Assembly (NCBI RefSeq): GCF_024757985.1 | Contig: NZ_CP103289.1 | Span: 4,526,001-4,590,000 of the forward strand | Length of the DNA: 64,000 bases | Source: Cellulomonas sp. NS3 | Lineage (GTDB): Bacteria; Actinomycetota; Actinomycetes; Actinomycetales; Cellulomonadaceae | Reading direction: 5' to 3' | Shown: piece after piece, positions 1-8,326 of the stretch | Numbering within the stretch: the stretch's first letter is position 1 | Layout of the letters: every line of letters starts with the position of its first letter | Notes under the pieces: generated by a model | Databases searched by the model: none | What the model was told of the DNA's origin: nothing | What the model saw: only the letters and a program-made list of their open reading frames with translations | Position numbers and translations under genes: made by a program

Positions 1-516
1 ATCCGCGGCTACGCGGACACGGCGACGGTCACGGGCTCCGTGGTCGACGGCGCGGTCAACGTGCGGGCGAAGGACCTGACGGTCGAGCTCTCGGCGGTCG
101 GCGGCTGGGCGAACCTCAACGCGTCGCAGCAGGCGTCGGTCGCCTGGTCGACGTTCGGGCGCGGCCTCACGTCGAAGGGCACGGGCGAGCTGTGGCTGTG
201 CGGCTCCGACGTCGCGACCGACGTCGCGGTGCGCGGCCTGACCAGCACCGGGCGCGTGGGCGCGACGACGACCGCCGCGGGCAACGCGTGCTCGACGGCG
301 TCGCTGCCGGCCGACCACGCGCGCGCCGGGCTCGCGGACGCCGAGCGCGACGCCGTGAACGTCGGTGGGTGGCTCGTCGTCGAGCACAACCTGGGCGCGG
401 TGACGCTCGCGAGCGCCACGGTCGCCGGCAACCTCTCGTGCGCGAGCAACTGGGGTGCCGTCGACTTCGCCGGGGCCACGGTCTCGGGGCTCAGCACGGG
501 TCAGTGCAAGGCCTGA
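1..516 (+). CDS. C-terminal part of a secreted-type hypothetical protein (5' end outside window)
   Basis: The reading frame is open from base 1 and ends at TGA 514-516, so only the last 171 residues are visible. They are rich in Ala, Gly, Val, Ser and Thr and have two internal Cys pairs. The end, with a LSC motif, then a VSG turn and GQCKA, resembles the C-terminal module of large secreted actinobacterial proteins with repeated beta-strand structure. No catalytic motif is visible. A strong hairpin follows at 583-624. The function is unknown, and the extracellular assignment rests only on composition and the Cys pattern. Confidence 0.6.
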   Translation: MRGYADTATVTGSVVDGAVNVRAKDLTVELSAVGGWANLNASQQASVAWSTFGRGLTSKGTGELWLCGSDVATDVAVRGLTSTGRVGATTTAAGNACSTASLPADHARAGLADAERDAVNVGGWLVVEHNLGAVTLASATVAGNLSCASNWGAVDFAGATVSGLSTGQCKA

Positions 517-582
517 CGGCCTGACCCGCGCGGCGCCGGGTCGCGTGCGCACGGCGGACCCGACCCGGACCGGGTACGACTG

Positions 583-624
583 CGGCGGGGCGGGATCCGG
601 GGAGACCCGGGTCCCGCCCCGCCG
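583..624. terminator. Bidirectional terminator hairpin
   Basis: A perfect 13-bp stem (CGGCGGGGCGGGA at 583-595 with its complement at 612-624) encloses a small inner stem. It lies between the ends of two convergent genes, the partial secreted protein (+) and the VOC protein (-). There is no U-tract, as is usual in high-GC actinobacteria. Confidence 0.7.
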
Positions 625-683
625 TCGTCCCGGCGCCCGGGTCCGGGGCTCCCGGCTGCGGGATCAGGGCGCCGGCTCGGGGC

Positions 684-1217
684 TCAGCCCTGCGACGCGA
701 GCCACTCGTTCACGCGGCGCTCGGCCTCCTCGGGCGAGACGTCCTCGACGCGCGTGAGGATCGCCCAGCGGTGGCCGAAGGGGTCGTGCACCGCACCGAA
801 GCGGTCGCCCGTGACGAACGTCGACGGCTCCTCGAACGGCGTCGCGCCCGCCTCGACGGCCGCCTTCCACACCGCGTCGACGTCGGCGCAATACAGGACG
901 TAGGAGTGGTCACGGCCGTCGCCACCCCGCGGCGCGACGAGCCCGGCGTCCGGGCTGGGGTCGCTGAGCTGGAGCCGGCCGTTCCCGAGGTCGAGCTCGG
1001 CGTGCGCGACCGTGCCGTCCGCGTTGTCGTTGCGCGAGACCAGCGTCGCGCCGAACACGCGCGTGTAGAAGTCGATCGCCCGCTCGGCCCCGTCGACGAC
1101 GAGGAACGGCGTGAGCGAGGTGTACCCGGGCGGGACGGGTGCGACGGCGGGCTGCCCGGTCGACCCGGTGCCCGCGGCGGAGGTGGTGCTCTCGGTGGTC
1201 TGGGCGCTCTCGGTCAT
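684..1217 (-). CDS. VOC family (glyoxalase/PhnB-like) protein
   Basis: The protein has 177 residues. After a disordered Thr/Ser/Ala-rich N-terminus of about 30 residues comes a PhnB-type vicinal oxygen chelate fold. It shows the start 'YTSLTPFLVVDGAERAIDFY', a central AHAELDLGNGRLQLSDPSP strand and the final 'DPFGHRWAILTRVEDV' strand typical of this family. Such proteins are metal-dependent dioxygenases, glyoxalases or resistance proteins; the substrate cannot be told. The ATG start is divergent from the AraC-type gene with only 27 bp between them, and CAGGAT lies 7 bp before the ATG, so the two promoters overlap. Confidence 0.85.
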   Translation of the reverse strand: MTESAQTTESTTSAAGTGSTGQPAVAPVPPGYTSLTPFLVVDGAERAIDFYTRVFGATLVSRNDNADGTVAHAELDLGNGRLQLSDPSPDAGLVAPRGGDGRDHSYVLYCADVDAVWKAAVEAGATPFEEPSTFVTGDRFGAVHDPFGHRWAILTRVEDVSPEEAERRVNEWLASQG

Positions 1218-1232
1218 GTCCCCGATCCTGCC

Positions 1233-1238
1233 TACGGT
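1233..1238 (+). promoter_or_regulatory. Leaderless -10 box TACGGT
   Basis: TACGGT ends exactly 6 bp before ATG 1245, so transcription would start at or next to the start codon. No ribosome binding site is present. Confidence 0.6.
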
Positions 1239-1244
1239 GGCGGC

Positions 1245-2132
1245 ATGGCGTCTTGGACGGAGGCGACACCCGACGAGGTCGCTGAGGCACGCGTGCCCCC
1301 GGCCCGCGGCATCCTGCACCCCGAGCTCGTCGGCCCGGTGTTCCGCCTCGGCCGCTACCCGGCGGCACCGGGGGTCGACGAGCACGTCGAGCACTACTGG
1401 GCGGTCGAGTGGGACCTGCCGACCGAGCGCACGCAGCCGTCCGACGTGCTTTCCCACCCGGCGCTGCACCTCACCGTCGAGGACGCCGACTCCCCGCAGC
1501 ACGGCGTCGCGATGCCCGCCGCCCTCGTGCACGGCGTCCTGACGCGCCGCTTCGAGATCACGCTGCGCGGCAGCGGCCGGGTGATCGGCGCGAAGCTCCG
1601 CCCCGGCGCCCTCACGGCGCTCACCGGCGTCCCGGCGCACCGGCTGTCGGACCGGGTCGTGCCCGCGCGCGAGCTCTGGCCGGACGCGGACGCGCTGCGC
1701 GACGAGATCCTCGTGACCCCGCGCGACGAGGACCGGTGCGCCGTGCTCGACGCGTTCCTCGCCGCCCGCCTGCCCGCCGCGCCGGACCCGCGCTGCGCGA
1801 CCGCCCGGGAGGTCGTCGCGCACGTCATGGGCGACCGGTCGCTCACGCGCGTCCACCAGGTCGCGGCCGCGCACGGGCTCACGGTCCGCACGCTCCAGCG
1901 CCTCGCGCGCGAGCACGTCGGCGTGAGCGCCACGTGGCTGATCCGCCGCGGCCGCCTGCAGGACGCCGTCGCCGACCTCCAGGCCGACCCCGGCACGGAC
2001 CTCGGCGCGCTCGCGGTGCGGCTCGGGTGGTACGACCAGGCGCACCTGACGCGCGACTTCACCGCGGCGGTGGGCGTGAGCCCGGCCCGGTACGCGCGCA
2101 GCCTGCGCCCCGGGACGCCGCCCGCAGGGTGA
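1245..2132 (+). CDS. AraC-family transcriptional regulator
   Basis: The protein has 295 residues. The N-terminal ~170 residues resemble the DUF6597/AraC N-terminal sensor domain (HYWAVEWDL, then HGVLTRRFEITLRGSGRVIG). The C-terminal ~100 residues are a double helix-turn-helix: the first helix pair is around VHQVAAAHGLTVRTLQRLAR, and the second ends with GWYDQAHLTRDFTAAVGVSP, the AraC signature with FxxxxGxSP. ATG 1245 is chosen because a leaderless -10 box lies 6 bp before it. The divergent VOC gene is the likely target together with self-regulation. A hairpin follows at 2181-2205. Confidence 0.88.
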   Translation: MASWTEATPDEVAEARVPPARGILHPELVGPVFRLGRYPAAPGVDEHVEHYWAVEWDLPTERTQPSDVLSHPALHLTVEDADSPQHGVAMPAALVHGVLTRRFEITLRGSGRVIGAKLRPGALTALTGVPAHRLSDRVVPARELWPDADALRDEILVTPRDEDRCAVLDAFLAARLPAAPDPRCATAREVVAHVMGDRSLTRVHQVAAAHGLTVRTLQRLAREHVGVSATWLIRRGRLQDAVADLQADPGTDLGALAVRLGWYDQAHLTRDFTAAVGVSPARYARSLRPGTPPAG

Positions 2133-2180
2133 CGCAGCCCGCGGGGTGACTGTCGTCCGCGCACCCCGCGGCCCGAGGGC

Positions 2181-2205
2181 GGCGCAGCGCGGACAGCGCT
2201 GCGCC
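2181..2205. terminator. Terminator hairpin between convergent genes
   Basis: GGCGCAGCGC and GCGCTGCGCC form a perfect 10-bp stem around the loop GGACA. It lies between the end of the AraC-type gene and the end of the phosphoesterase gene. Confidence 0.65.
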
Positions 2206-2238
2206 CACGGGCGACGGCCCGCCCCACCGGTCCGAGGT

Positions 2239-3219
2239 TCAGGCCCCCGAGGGCGGCCCTGCCGCCGCAGCGATCCGGTCGACGACGCCCGCGTCGTAGA
2301 AGAAGACCTCCGCGCCGTCCTGCGGGTCGGGCGCCACGTGAAACGTCGCGTGCAGGGACCCGTCGGGGCCGAGCTCGACGAGCGCCGCACCCGAGCCCCG
2401 CACCGCGCGCTCGGCACCCGGCGCCACGAGGGTGTCCGTCCGGTTCGCGACCCCGGGCGCGACGACCACCGGCCGCCCGGCGAACATCCCGGTCGTCGCG
2501 TGGTGGTAGTGCCCGGAGAGCACGACGCGCACGTCGCTGCCCGCGAGCGCCGCGGCGAGCCCGTCCAGCCCGCGCAGCCGGAGCACGTGGTGCAGGCGCG
2601 TGACCGGGGGCAGCGGCGGGTGGTGGACGACAAGCACCGTGCCGCCCGGCGCCGGCGTCCGCAGCTCCTCGCGCAACCGGTCGAGCTGCGCCGCGTCCAG
2701 CCTCCCGTAGCCCGCACCGGGCACCGAGCTGTCGAGCGTGACCAGGCGGTGCGCGCCGACCCACGACACGGCGTCGATCCGCTCCCCGGCGGCCGATCCC
2801 TCCGCGGCCGTTCCCTCGGCGGTCGCCCCGCCCGGGGCCGCGGCCTCGTCGCCCGCGGCCGACGCCTCCCCGGCGCGCCCGTCCCCCGCCCGACCGTCCC
2901 CGAGGTGCCCGTCCCCGAGCACCGCACGGAACGGGTCGCGCTGGTCGTGGTTGCCCGCCGCGAGGACGACCCGCGCCCCGCGGGCGTGCGCCCAGCCGCC
3001 GACGACGTCCCGGGCCGCCGCGTACGACTCGGGGCTGCCGTCGTCGGACACGTCGCCCGAGACCACCACCACGTCCGGCGCGGGGAGCACCGCGCACGCG
3101 GCCAGCACCCGGCGGGTGGCCTCGAGCGTGTCGACCGCCCCGTGGTGCAGCACGCCCGGGGCGGAGAGGTGGGTGTCCGACAGGTGCAGGATGCGCAGGG
3201 GCCGCTCGGTGGAGGTCAT
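2239..3219 (-). CDS. Metallophosphoesterase, CpdA/3',5'-cyclic nucleotide phosphodiesterase-like
   Basis: The protein has 326 residues and the five metallophosphoesterase motifs in order: DTHL near residue 15, GDVSDD near 55, GNHDQ near 90, VHHPPLPP near 200 and GHYHH near 235. These bind two metal ions and hydrolyse phosphodiesters; the layout is that of the IcfG/CpdA type. Unusually, a low-complexity insert of about 40 residues (repeated GDGRAG and Ala/Glu/Gly runs) follows the GNHD motif, making it longer than the usual 250-300. It probably forms a surface loop. The natural substrate (cAMP, phospholipid or other) is not shown by the sequence. Confidence 0.85.
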   Translation of the reverse strand: MTSTERPLRILHLSDTHLSAPGVLHHGAVDTLEATRRVLAACAVLPAPDVVVVSGDVSDDGSPESYAAARDVVGGWAHARGARVVLAAGNHDQRDPFRAVLGDGHLGDGRAGDGRAGEASAAGDEAAAPGGATAEGTAAEGSAAGERIDAVSWVGAHRLVTLDSSVPGAGYGRLDAAQLDRLREELRTPAPGGTVLVVHHPPLPPVTRLHHVLRLRGLDGLAAALAGSDVRVVLSGHYHHATTGMFAGRPVVVAPGVANRTDTLVAPGAERAVRGSGAALVELGPDGSLHATFHVAPDPQDGAEVFFYDAGVVDRIAAAAGPPSGA

Positions 3220-3338
3220 GCTCGATTCTCCCGGGTGGCGCGACGCGCACGGGACCCTGGACGCCCGGTCCCCCGCTCCGTAGCGTGCGTCGTGAGGCGC
3301 CGGACGGCGCGTCGTCCCCCGAGAGAGCGAGGTGGGTC

Positions 3339-3794
3339 GTGGAGCTCCGCACCGAGGTCCTGGCCACGGGGGGCAGCACCGCGGGCATCCTCGTCCCCGA
3401 CGACGTCGTCGCCGCGCTCGGGGGCGGCCGGCGGCCCAAGGTCGTGGTGACCGTGAACGGCTTCACGTACCGGACGAGCGTCGCCCCGGTGGACGGGCGC
3501 TTCCTCGTCCCGCTCAGCGCGGAGCGCCGCGCCGCCGCGGGGGTCGCGGCCGGCGACGCGGTCGACGTCGTCCTCGAGCTCGACACCGCGCCGCGCGAGG
3601 TCTCGGTGCCCGAGGACCTCGCCGCGGCGCTCGACGCGCAGCCCGGTGCCCGCGCGCGGTTCGACGCGCTGCCGTTCAGCAACCGCCAGCGGCACGTGCT
3701 CGCGGTCGAGGGCGCCAAGGCCGCCGAGACGCGCGCACGCCGGGTCGAGAAGGTCGTCGCGACGCTGACGGACGAGCCGGCGGCGGGCGGCTGA
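3339..3794 (+). CDS. DUF1905 / YdeI-OmpD-associated family protein
   Basis: The protein has 151 residues. The N-terminal half is a DUF1905 beta-barrel (AGILVPDDVVAALGGGRRP, then VTVNGFTYRTSV and the GRFLVPLSAERR turn). The C-terminal half is a YdeI-like helical segment (VPEDLAAALDAQPGARARFD, then LPFSNRQRHVL and a Lys/Arg-rich end). Family members are of unknown biochemical role; some were named bacteriocin protection proteins. GTG 3339 is preferred because GAGAGAGCGAGG lies upstream and TAGCGT at 3281-3286 would give a leader of about 45 nt. An in-frame GTG at 3285 overlaps that -10 box and is unlikely. Confidence 0.82.
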   Translation: MELRTEVLATGGSTAGILVPDDVVAALGGGRRPKVVVTVNGFTYRTSVAPVDGRFLVPLSAERRAAAGVAAGDAVDVVLELDTAPREVSVPEDLAAALDAQPGARARFDALPFSNRQRHVLAVEGAKAAETRARRVEKVVATLTDEPAAGG

Positions 3795-3823
3795 GCTCGG
3801 TCCGTCCCTCGGCTCAGGTCGTC

Positions 3824-3847
3824 CGCATGCGGGCGACCCCGCATGCG
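3824..3847. terminator. Terminator hairpin
   Basis: CGCATGCGGG and CCCGCATGCG form a perfect 10-bp stem with a 4-nt loop, between the YdeI-like gene (+) and the small membrane ORF (-). Confidence 0.65.
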
Positions 3848-3853
3848 CGACGG

Positions 3854-4051
3854 CTATCCGAGCGTCGTGAGCGTCTCCGGCGACGCGAGCGTCACGACGA
3901 GGATCAGCGCGGCGATGACGCCGAACAGTGCCAGCCCGACGACCCACGTCTTGACGGCCGGGCGGTCGTCGGCCCCGCCGTCGCGCCACCCGAGGTGGCG
4001 CCCTCCCGAGCGGTCCCGAGGGTCGGGGTGCGCACGCGGGGGCGACCCCAC
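3854..4051 (-). CDS. Small single-span membrane protein
   Basis: This is a short reading frame of about 65 residues. Its C-terminal 35 residues form a clear membrane helix (VVGLALFGVIAALILVVTLA) preceded by a charged DDRP/K segment. Codon use fits the host, and the frame ends beside a hairpin shared with the convergent neighbour, which supports a real gene. The start is uncertain: GTG 4051 is the best in-frame candidate, but no good ribosome binding site was seen. The 5' part would overlap the control region of uxaC. No function can be assigned. Confidence 0.5.
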   Translation of the reverse strand: MGSPPRAHPDPRDRSGGRHLGWRDGGADDRPAVKTWVVGLALFGVIAALILVVTLASPETLTTLG

Positions 4052-4078
4052 CGCGCACGACCCCGCGGCAACAGCCGA

Positions 4079-4088
4079 CAACCGATTG
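4079..4088 (+). promoter_or_regulatory. Possible LacI/GntR-type operator before uxaC
   Basis: CAACCGATTG is a near-palindrome with a central CG, like many LacI-family sites, inside a larger GGCAA...TTGCC inverted repeat. It lies about 35 bp before uxaC. The support is weak. Confidence 0.25.
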
Positions 4089-4121
4089 CCGGTCCCCGTC
4101 GGACGTCCTGACGATGAGGTC

Positions 4122-5531
4122 ATGGCACAGCTCACCCTCGGCCCCGACCGCCTCCTGCCGGCGGACCCCGCAATCCGTCCGGTCGCGCGCGAGCTCTACG
4201 ACGCCGTGCGGGAGCTGCCGATCATCTCCCCGCACGGCCACGTCCCGCCGCAGTGGCTGGCCGACGACGTGCCGTTCGCCGACCCGACGTCGCTCCTGAT
4301 CACCCCGGACCACTACGTGACCCGGATGCTGCACGCGCACGGGGTCTCGCTCGCCGACCTGGGTGTCGGCCAGGGCACGCTCACCCCGGAGCGGTCGCGT
4401 GCGGCGTTCCGCCTGCTGTGCGCGCACTGGGCCGCCTACCGCGGGACCCCGGTGAAGTTCTGGTTCGAGTCCGAGCTCGTCGACGTGTTCGGCCTCGACC
4501 TCGCGCCCTCGGCGGAGACGGCCGACGCGCTCTACGACGCGATCGCCGAGAGGATCGCGACGCCCGACTTCCGCCCCCGCGCGCTGTACGAGCGGTTCGG
4601 CATCGAGGTGCTGGCCACGACCGACGACCCGGCCGACGACCTGCGTCACCACCAGAAGCTTGCGGCGGACCCCACGTGGCACGGGCGGGTCGCGCCGACG
4701 TTCCGCCCCGACAAGTACCTCGAGCCCGCCACCCCGGCGTGGAACGGCCTGGTCGACCGGCTCGGCGAGGTCGCCGGCGTCGACACCGGGACGCACGCCG
4801 GCTGGGTCCGGGCGATGGAGGAGCGCCGCGCGTTCTTCGCGGCGCACGGTGCGACGTCGAGCGACCACTCGCACCGCGACGCGCGCATGGAGCCGCTGCC
4901 CGTCGCGGAGGCCGAGCGCCTGTACGGACGCGCGCGCGCCGGGCAGGTCACGCGCGAGGAGGGCGACACCCTGCGCCGCGACCTCATGTTCCAGATGGCC
5001 CGCATGGCGTCCGAGGACGGGCTCGTGATGACGCTGCACCCGGCGGTGCACCGCAACCACCACGCCCCGACGTTCGACCGGTACGGCGCGGACGTCGGCG
5101 CCGACATCCCGCTCGCGGTCGAGTTCACGGACGCCCTGCAGCCCGTGCTGAGCGCGTTCGGGACGTCGCCCCGCTTCCAGCTCGTGCTGTTCACGATCGA
5201 CGAGACGGTGTACTCGCGCGAGCTCGCGCCGCTCGCCGGCTTCTACCCGTCGGTGTACGTGGGTGCGCCGTGGTGGTTCATCGACGCCCCGGAGGCCATG
5301 GGCCGGTTCCGCGGTGCGGTCACCGAGTCGGCCGGGTTCACCAAGACGTCGGGGTTCATCGACGACACGCGCGCGTTCCTGTCGATCCCGGCACGGCACG
5401 ACGTCAACCGGCGGATGGACTCCGCCTTCCTCGCCAGGCTCGTCGCCGACCACCGGCTGACGCTCGACGAGGCGCTCGACACGGCGGTCGACCTCGTCGT
5501 GACCAACCCCAGGAAGGCCTTCCGGCTGTGA
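4122..5531 (+). CDS. uxaC: Glucuronate isomerase
   Basis: The protein has 469 residues, the normal length of UxaC. It interconverts D-glucuronate and D-fructuronate (or galacturonate and tagaturonate) in the cytoplasm as the first step of hexuronate catabolism. The family start LPIISPHGHVPP carries the metal-binding HxH, and further hallmarks are HYVTRMLHAHG, FWFESEL, LATTDDPADDLRHH, FRPDKYL, MTLHPAVHRNHH and the C-terminal VTNPRKAF. It is the first gene of a pair; its TGA overlaps the GTG of the next gene by four bases. No mannonate dehydratase gene is adjacent, so the rest of the pathway must lie elsewhere. Confidence 0.95.
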   Translation: MAQLTLGPDRLLPADPAIRPVARELYDAVRELPIISPHGHVPPQWLADDVPFADPTSLLITPDHYVTRMLHAHGVSLADLGVGQGTLTPERSRAAFRLLCAHWAAYRGTPVKFWFESELVDVFGLDLAPSAETADALYDAIAERIATPDFRPRALYERFGIEVLATTDDPADDLRHHQKLAADPTWHGRVAPTFRPDKYLEPATPAWNGLVDRLGEVAGVDTGTHAGWVRAMEERRAFFAAHGATSSDHSHRDARMEPLPVAEAERLYGRARAGQVTREEGDTLRRDLMFQMARMASEDGLVMTLHPAVHRNHHAPTFDRYGADVGADIPLAVEFTDALQPVLSAFGTSPRFQLVLFTIDETVYSRELAPLAGFYPSVYVGAPWWFIDAPEAMGRFRGAVTESAGFTKTSGFIDDTRAFLSIPARHDVNRRMDSAFLARLVADHRLTLDEALDTAVDLVVTNPRKAFRL

Positions 5532-6943
5532 GCACCACGACCCCGACCGGCACCGTCCCCCTCCTGTCGCGCTCCGGGGGCCACGGCCGCCCCGCCGCGC
5601 CCGTCCGCATCGTGCACCTCGGCCTCGGCAACTTCTTCCGCGCGCACCAGGCCTGGTACACCGAGCACGCACCCGACGCCGGCGCGTGGGGCATCGCCGC
5701 CTTCACGGGCCGGTCGGCGGCGGCGGCGGAGGTGCTCGCACCGCAGGACGGCCTCTACACGCTGGTCACCCGCGCGGCGGACGGCGACGCGTTCGAGGTG
5801 GTGTCGTCGGTCTCGGCGGTCCACGCCGCGACCGACCACGAGGCGTGGCTCGGCTGCTGGGCGGCGCCCGAGACCGCCGTCGTGACGCTCACGGTCACGG
5901 AGGCGGGCTACCTGCGGGACGACGACGGCGGGCTCGACGTCACGCGGGACGACGTGCGCGCCGACATCTCGGCGCTCGGCAGCGACCCCCGGGCCGCGGT
6001 GGCGACGACGCCCGGCCGGGTCGTCGCCGGGTACCTCGCGCGCCGCGCCGCCGGCGCTGGGCCGGTCGCCGTCCTGCCGTGCGACAACCTCCCCGACAAC
6101 GGTCCGGCGCTGCAGCGCGTCGTCGACGACCTCATCGACGCCGTCGACCCCTCGCTCGCGGCGTGGGCGCGGGAGAACGTCGCGTTCGGCACGACGATGG
6201 TCGACCGGATCACGCCCGCGACCACGGACGAGCACCGGGACGCGGTGCGTGCGGCGCTCGGCGTCGAGGACGCGTCCCCGGTCCCGACCGAGCCGTTCTC
6301 CGAGTGGGTCGTCGCCGGCCGGTTCCCGAACGGCCGCCCCGCGTGGGAGGCGGCGGGCGTGACGATGGTCGACGACGTGCTCCCGTTCGAGCAGCGCAAG
6401 CTCTGGCTGCTCAACGGCTCGCACTCGTTGCTCGCGTACGCCGGCTCGGCACGCGGCCACGTGACGGTCGCCGACGCGGTCGCCGACCCGGTGCTGCGGC
6501 AGTGGGTCGAGGACTGGTGGGACGAGGCCGCGCGGCACCTCACGCTCCCCGCCGAGGACGTCGCGTCCTACCGGCGCGCGCTGGTCGAGCGGTTCGAGAA
6601 CCCCCGGATCAAGCACGTGCTGGCCCAGATCGCGGGCGACGGGTCGCAGAAGCTGCCGGTGCGCATCGTCCCGACGCTGCGCACCGAGCTCGCCGCGGGC
6701 CGGGTGCCGACCGGCGGGGCGCGGGTCGTCGCCGCGTGGACCTGCCACCTGCGCGGGCTCGGGGCCCCGGTCAAGGACGCCCGCGCCGACCACGTGCGTG
6801 CCCTGGGCCACGGCTCGCTCGCGGGGTCGGTCGACGCGGTGCTCGGCTTCCTCGGGCCCGACCTCGCCGCCGACGACGGCCTGCGCGGTGCGGTCCTCGC
6901 GGCCGCCGAGGAGCTCACGTCCGGGGCGGGCGCCCCGCGCTGA
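5528..6943 (+). CDS. uxuB: Mannitol dehydrogenase family oxidoreductase, probable fructuronate reductase
   Basis: The protein has 471 residues. An N-terminal Rossmann segment (VRIVHLGLGNFFRAHQAWYT) binds NAD, followed by the family markers VTEAGY, LPCDNLPDNG and DRITPATT. The catalytic Lys region is EQRKLWLLNGSHSLLAYAG, followed by KLPVRIVPT. The family contains mannitol dehydrogenase, altronate oxidoreductase and fructuronate reductase. The GTGA overlap with uxaC points to reduction of D-fructuronate to D-mannonate, which is inference from context. The stop codon lies in the stem of the shared terminator at 6939-6957. Confidence 0.88.
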   Translation: MSTTTPTGTVPLLSRSGGHGRPAAPVRIVHLGLGNFFRAHQAWYTEHAPDAGAWGIAAFTGRSAAAAEVLAPQDGLYTLVTRAADGDAFEVVSSVSAVHAATDHEAWLGCWAAPETAVVTLTVTEAGYLRDDDGGLDVTRDDVRADISALGSDPRAAVATTPGRVVAGYLARRAAGAGPVAVLPCDNLPDNGPALQRVVDDLIDAVDPSLAAWARENVAFGTTMVDRITPATTDEHRDAVRAALGVEDASPVPTEPFSEWVVAGRFPNGRPAWEAAGVTMVDDVLPFEQRKLWLLNGSHSLLAYAGSARGHVTVADAVADPVLRQWVEDWWDEAARHLTLPAEDVASYRRALVERFENPRIKHVLAQIAGDGSQKLPVRIVPTLRTELAAGRVPTGGARVVAAWTCHLRGLGAPVKDARADHVRALGHGSLAGSVDAVLGFLGPDLAADDGLRGAVLAAAEELTSGAGAPR

Positions 6944-6957
6944 CCGCCGCGGTCAGC
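6939..6957. terminator. Bidirectional hairpin containing both stop codons
   Basis: GCTGACCG and CGGTCAGC form a perfect 8-bp stem with a CCG loop. TGA 6941-6943 of uxuB and the reverse-strand stop at 6953-6955 of the RibD-like gene lie opposite each other in the stem. Confidence 0.65.
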
Positions 6958-7567
6958 CCGCGTCGTACGTGAGGTGCACCGCGTTCGACGTCGGGACGAC
7001 CCGGCGCTGCACGAGCGCGCGGGGCGCCCCGCCGGAGAACAGCGGGGTCCCGCCGCCGAGCACCACCGGCGCGAGGTGCAGGGTCAGCGCGTCGAGCAGC
7101 CCGGCCCCGAGCGCCGAGGCGACGGTCGCGCCGCCGCCCATGAGGACGACGTCGAGGTCCGTCCCGCGGTCCGCCGAGGCGGCCTCCGCGCGCTCGCGCG
7201 CCACCCGGACGGCGTCCGGCAGGCCCGTGGTCACGAACGTCCAGTCGAGGTCGGCGAGCCGCACGGCCTCCGGCTCGGAGCTCGTCACGACGACGAACGC
7301 CGGTGTCGCGGCCTCGCCGGCGCCGTAGCCCGTCGCGTCGTCCCAGCCGCCCGGCCCGTCGACCACGTCGAACAGCCGGCGCCCCAGTACGACGGCACCG
7401 GACCGCCCCGTGGCCTCGCGCAGCACCCGGCGGTCCACGGGGTCGTCGGAGAACGCCCACGTGTGCAGGGCCTCGCCGCCCGTGCCGAGGCCGTTGTCCG
7501 GCCCGGGGTCAGGCCCGGTGACGAAGCCGTCCAGGGAGACCGAGATGTCGCCGACGACGCGTGTCAT
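6953..7567 (-). CDS. Dihydrofolate reductase-like protein (RibD C-terminal domain)
   Basis: The protein has 204 residues and the RibD-C/DHFR-like fold: VVGDISVSLDGFVTGPD at the start, VVLGRRLFDVVDG in the middle, LMGGGATVASALGAGLLDAL and LGGGTPLF near the end. Such stand-alone domains are NADPH-dependent reductases of unknown substrate, common in actinobacteria. ATG 7567 is the only start that keeps the first beta strand. It is a monocistronic gene convergent to uxuB with only 9 bp between the stop codons. Confidence 0.88.
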   Translation of the reverse strand: MTRVVGDISVSLDGFVTGPDPGPDNGLGTGGEALHTWAFSDDPVDRRVLREATGRSGAVVLGRRLFDVVDGPGGWDDATGYGAGEAATPAFVVVTSSEPEAVRLADLDWTFVTTGLPDAVRVARERAEAASADRGTDLDVVLMGGGATVASALGAGLLDALTLHLAPVVLGGGTPLFSGGAPRALVQRRVVPTSNAVHLTYDAG

Positions 7568-7657
7568 ACGAGGGCAGACCCGGTCCGAGGCCCGATCTCA
7601 TCGCGGGCACCGGCCGCGCGTCGTCCTGCGCGCCCGTGCTCGGCCCCCGCGCCGCCG

Positions 7658-8326
7658 TCAGACCAGGCCCGCCTCGTGCACGCAGATCGCGATCTGCACC
7701 CGGTTCTCGACGCCCAGCTTCGCGAACAGCCGCCCGACGTGGGACTTCACCGTCGCGACGCTCATGTAGAGCTCGGCGGCGATCTCGGCGTTCGACAGCC
7801 CCCGGCCGATGCCCACGGCCACCTCGCGCTCGCGCTCGCTCAGCACCTCGAGCCGGCCCGCGGCCTCGCGGTTGCGGCCGGGCGGGCTCTCCGCCCGGAC
7901 CGTCGCGATGAGCTGCGCGGTGACGCTCGGCGAGAGGATCGGCCGGCCGGCGGCGACCGCGCGCACCGCGCCGACGAGCTCCTCGGGCGGGGTGTCCTTG
8001 AGCAGGAACCCGACGGCCCCGAGGCGCAGCGCGCTCACCACCATGTCGTCGGTGTCGAACGTCGTGAGGACGACGACGCGCGCGTCGGGGTCGGCGGCGA
8101 GCAGGCGCTCGGTCGCGGCGAGCCCGTCGAGCCGCGGCATCCGGATGTCCATGAGCACGACGTCGGGCCGCTCGGTGCGCGCGAGCTCGACCGCCTGGAG
8201 CCCGTCGGCCGCCTCCCCGACGATGACCAGCCCGGGGTCGCCGCCGAGGATGAGGCGGAGCCCGGCCCGCACGAGGGCGTCGTCGTCGACCACGAGCAGC
8301 CGAACCACCGGCAGCGCCGCGCTCAT
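7658..8326 (-). CDS. NarL/LuxR-type response regulator
   Basis: The protein has 222 residues. A receiver domain (residues 8-125) has the acidic pair VVDDD near 13-16, the phospho-acceptor D60 in VVLMDIRMP, T in VVLTTFDTDD and K in FLLKDTPPEEL. A LuxR-type helix-turn-helix (about 155-220) shows LSEREREV, LSNAEIAAELYMSVATVKSHVGRLFAKLGVENR. The ATG overlaps the TGA of the kinase gene by four bases, so the pair is translationally coupled and forms one two-component system. The target is unknown. Confidence 0.93.
   Translation of the reverse strand: MSAALPVVRLLVVDDDALVRAGLRLILGGDPGLVIVGEAADGLQAVELARTERPDVVLMDIRMPRLDGLAATERLLAADPDARVVVLTTFDTDDMVVSALRLGAVGFLLKDTPPEELVGAVRAVAAGRPILSPSVTAQLIATVRAESPPGRNREAAGRLEVLSEREREVAVGIGRGLSNAEIAAELYMSVATVKSHVGRLFAKLGVENRVQIAICVHEAGLV

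Noticed and set aside
3285-3338. Longer start (GTG 3285) for the YdeI-like protein
   Set aside because: It overlaps the probable -10 box TAGCGT, and the extra 18 residues do not look like the family.
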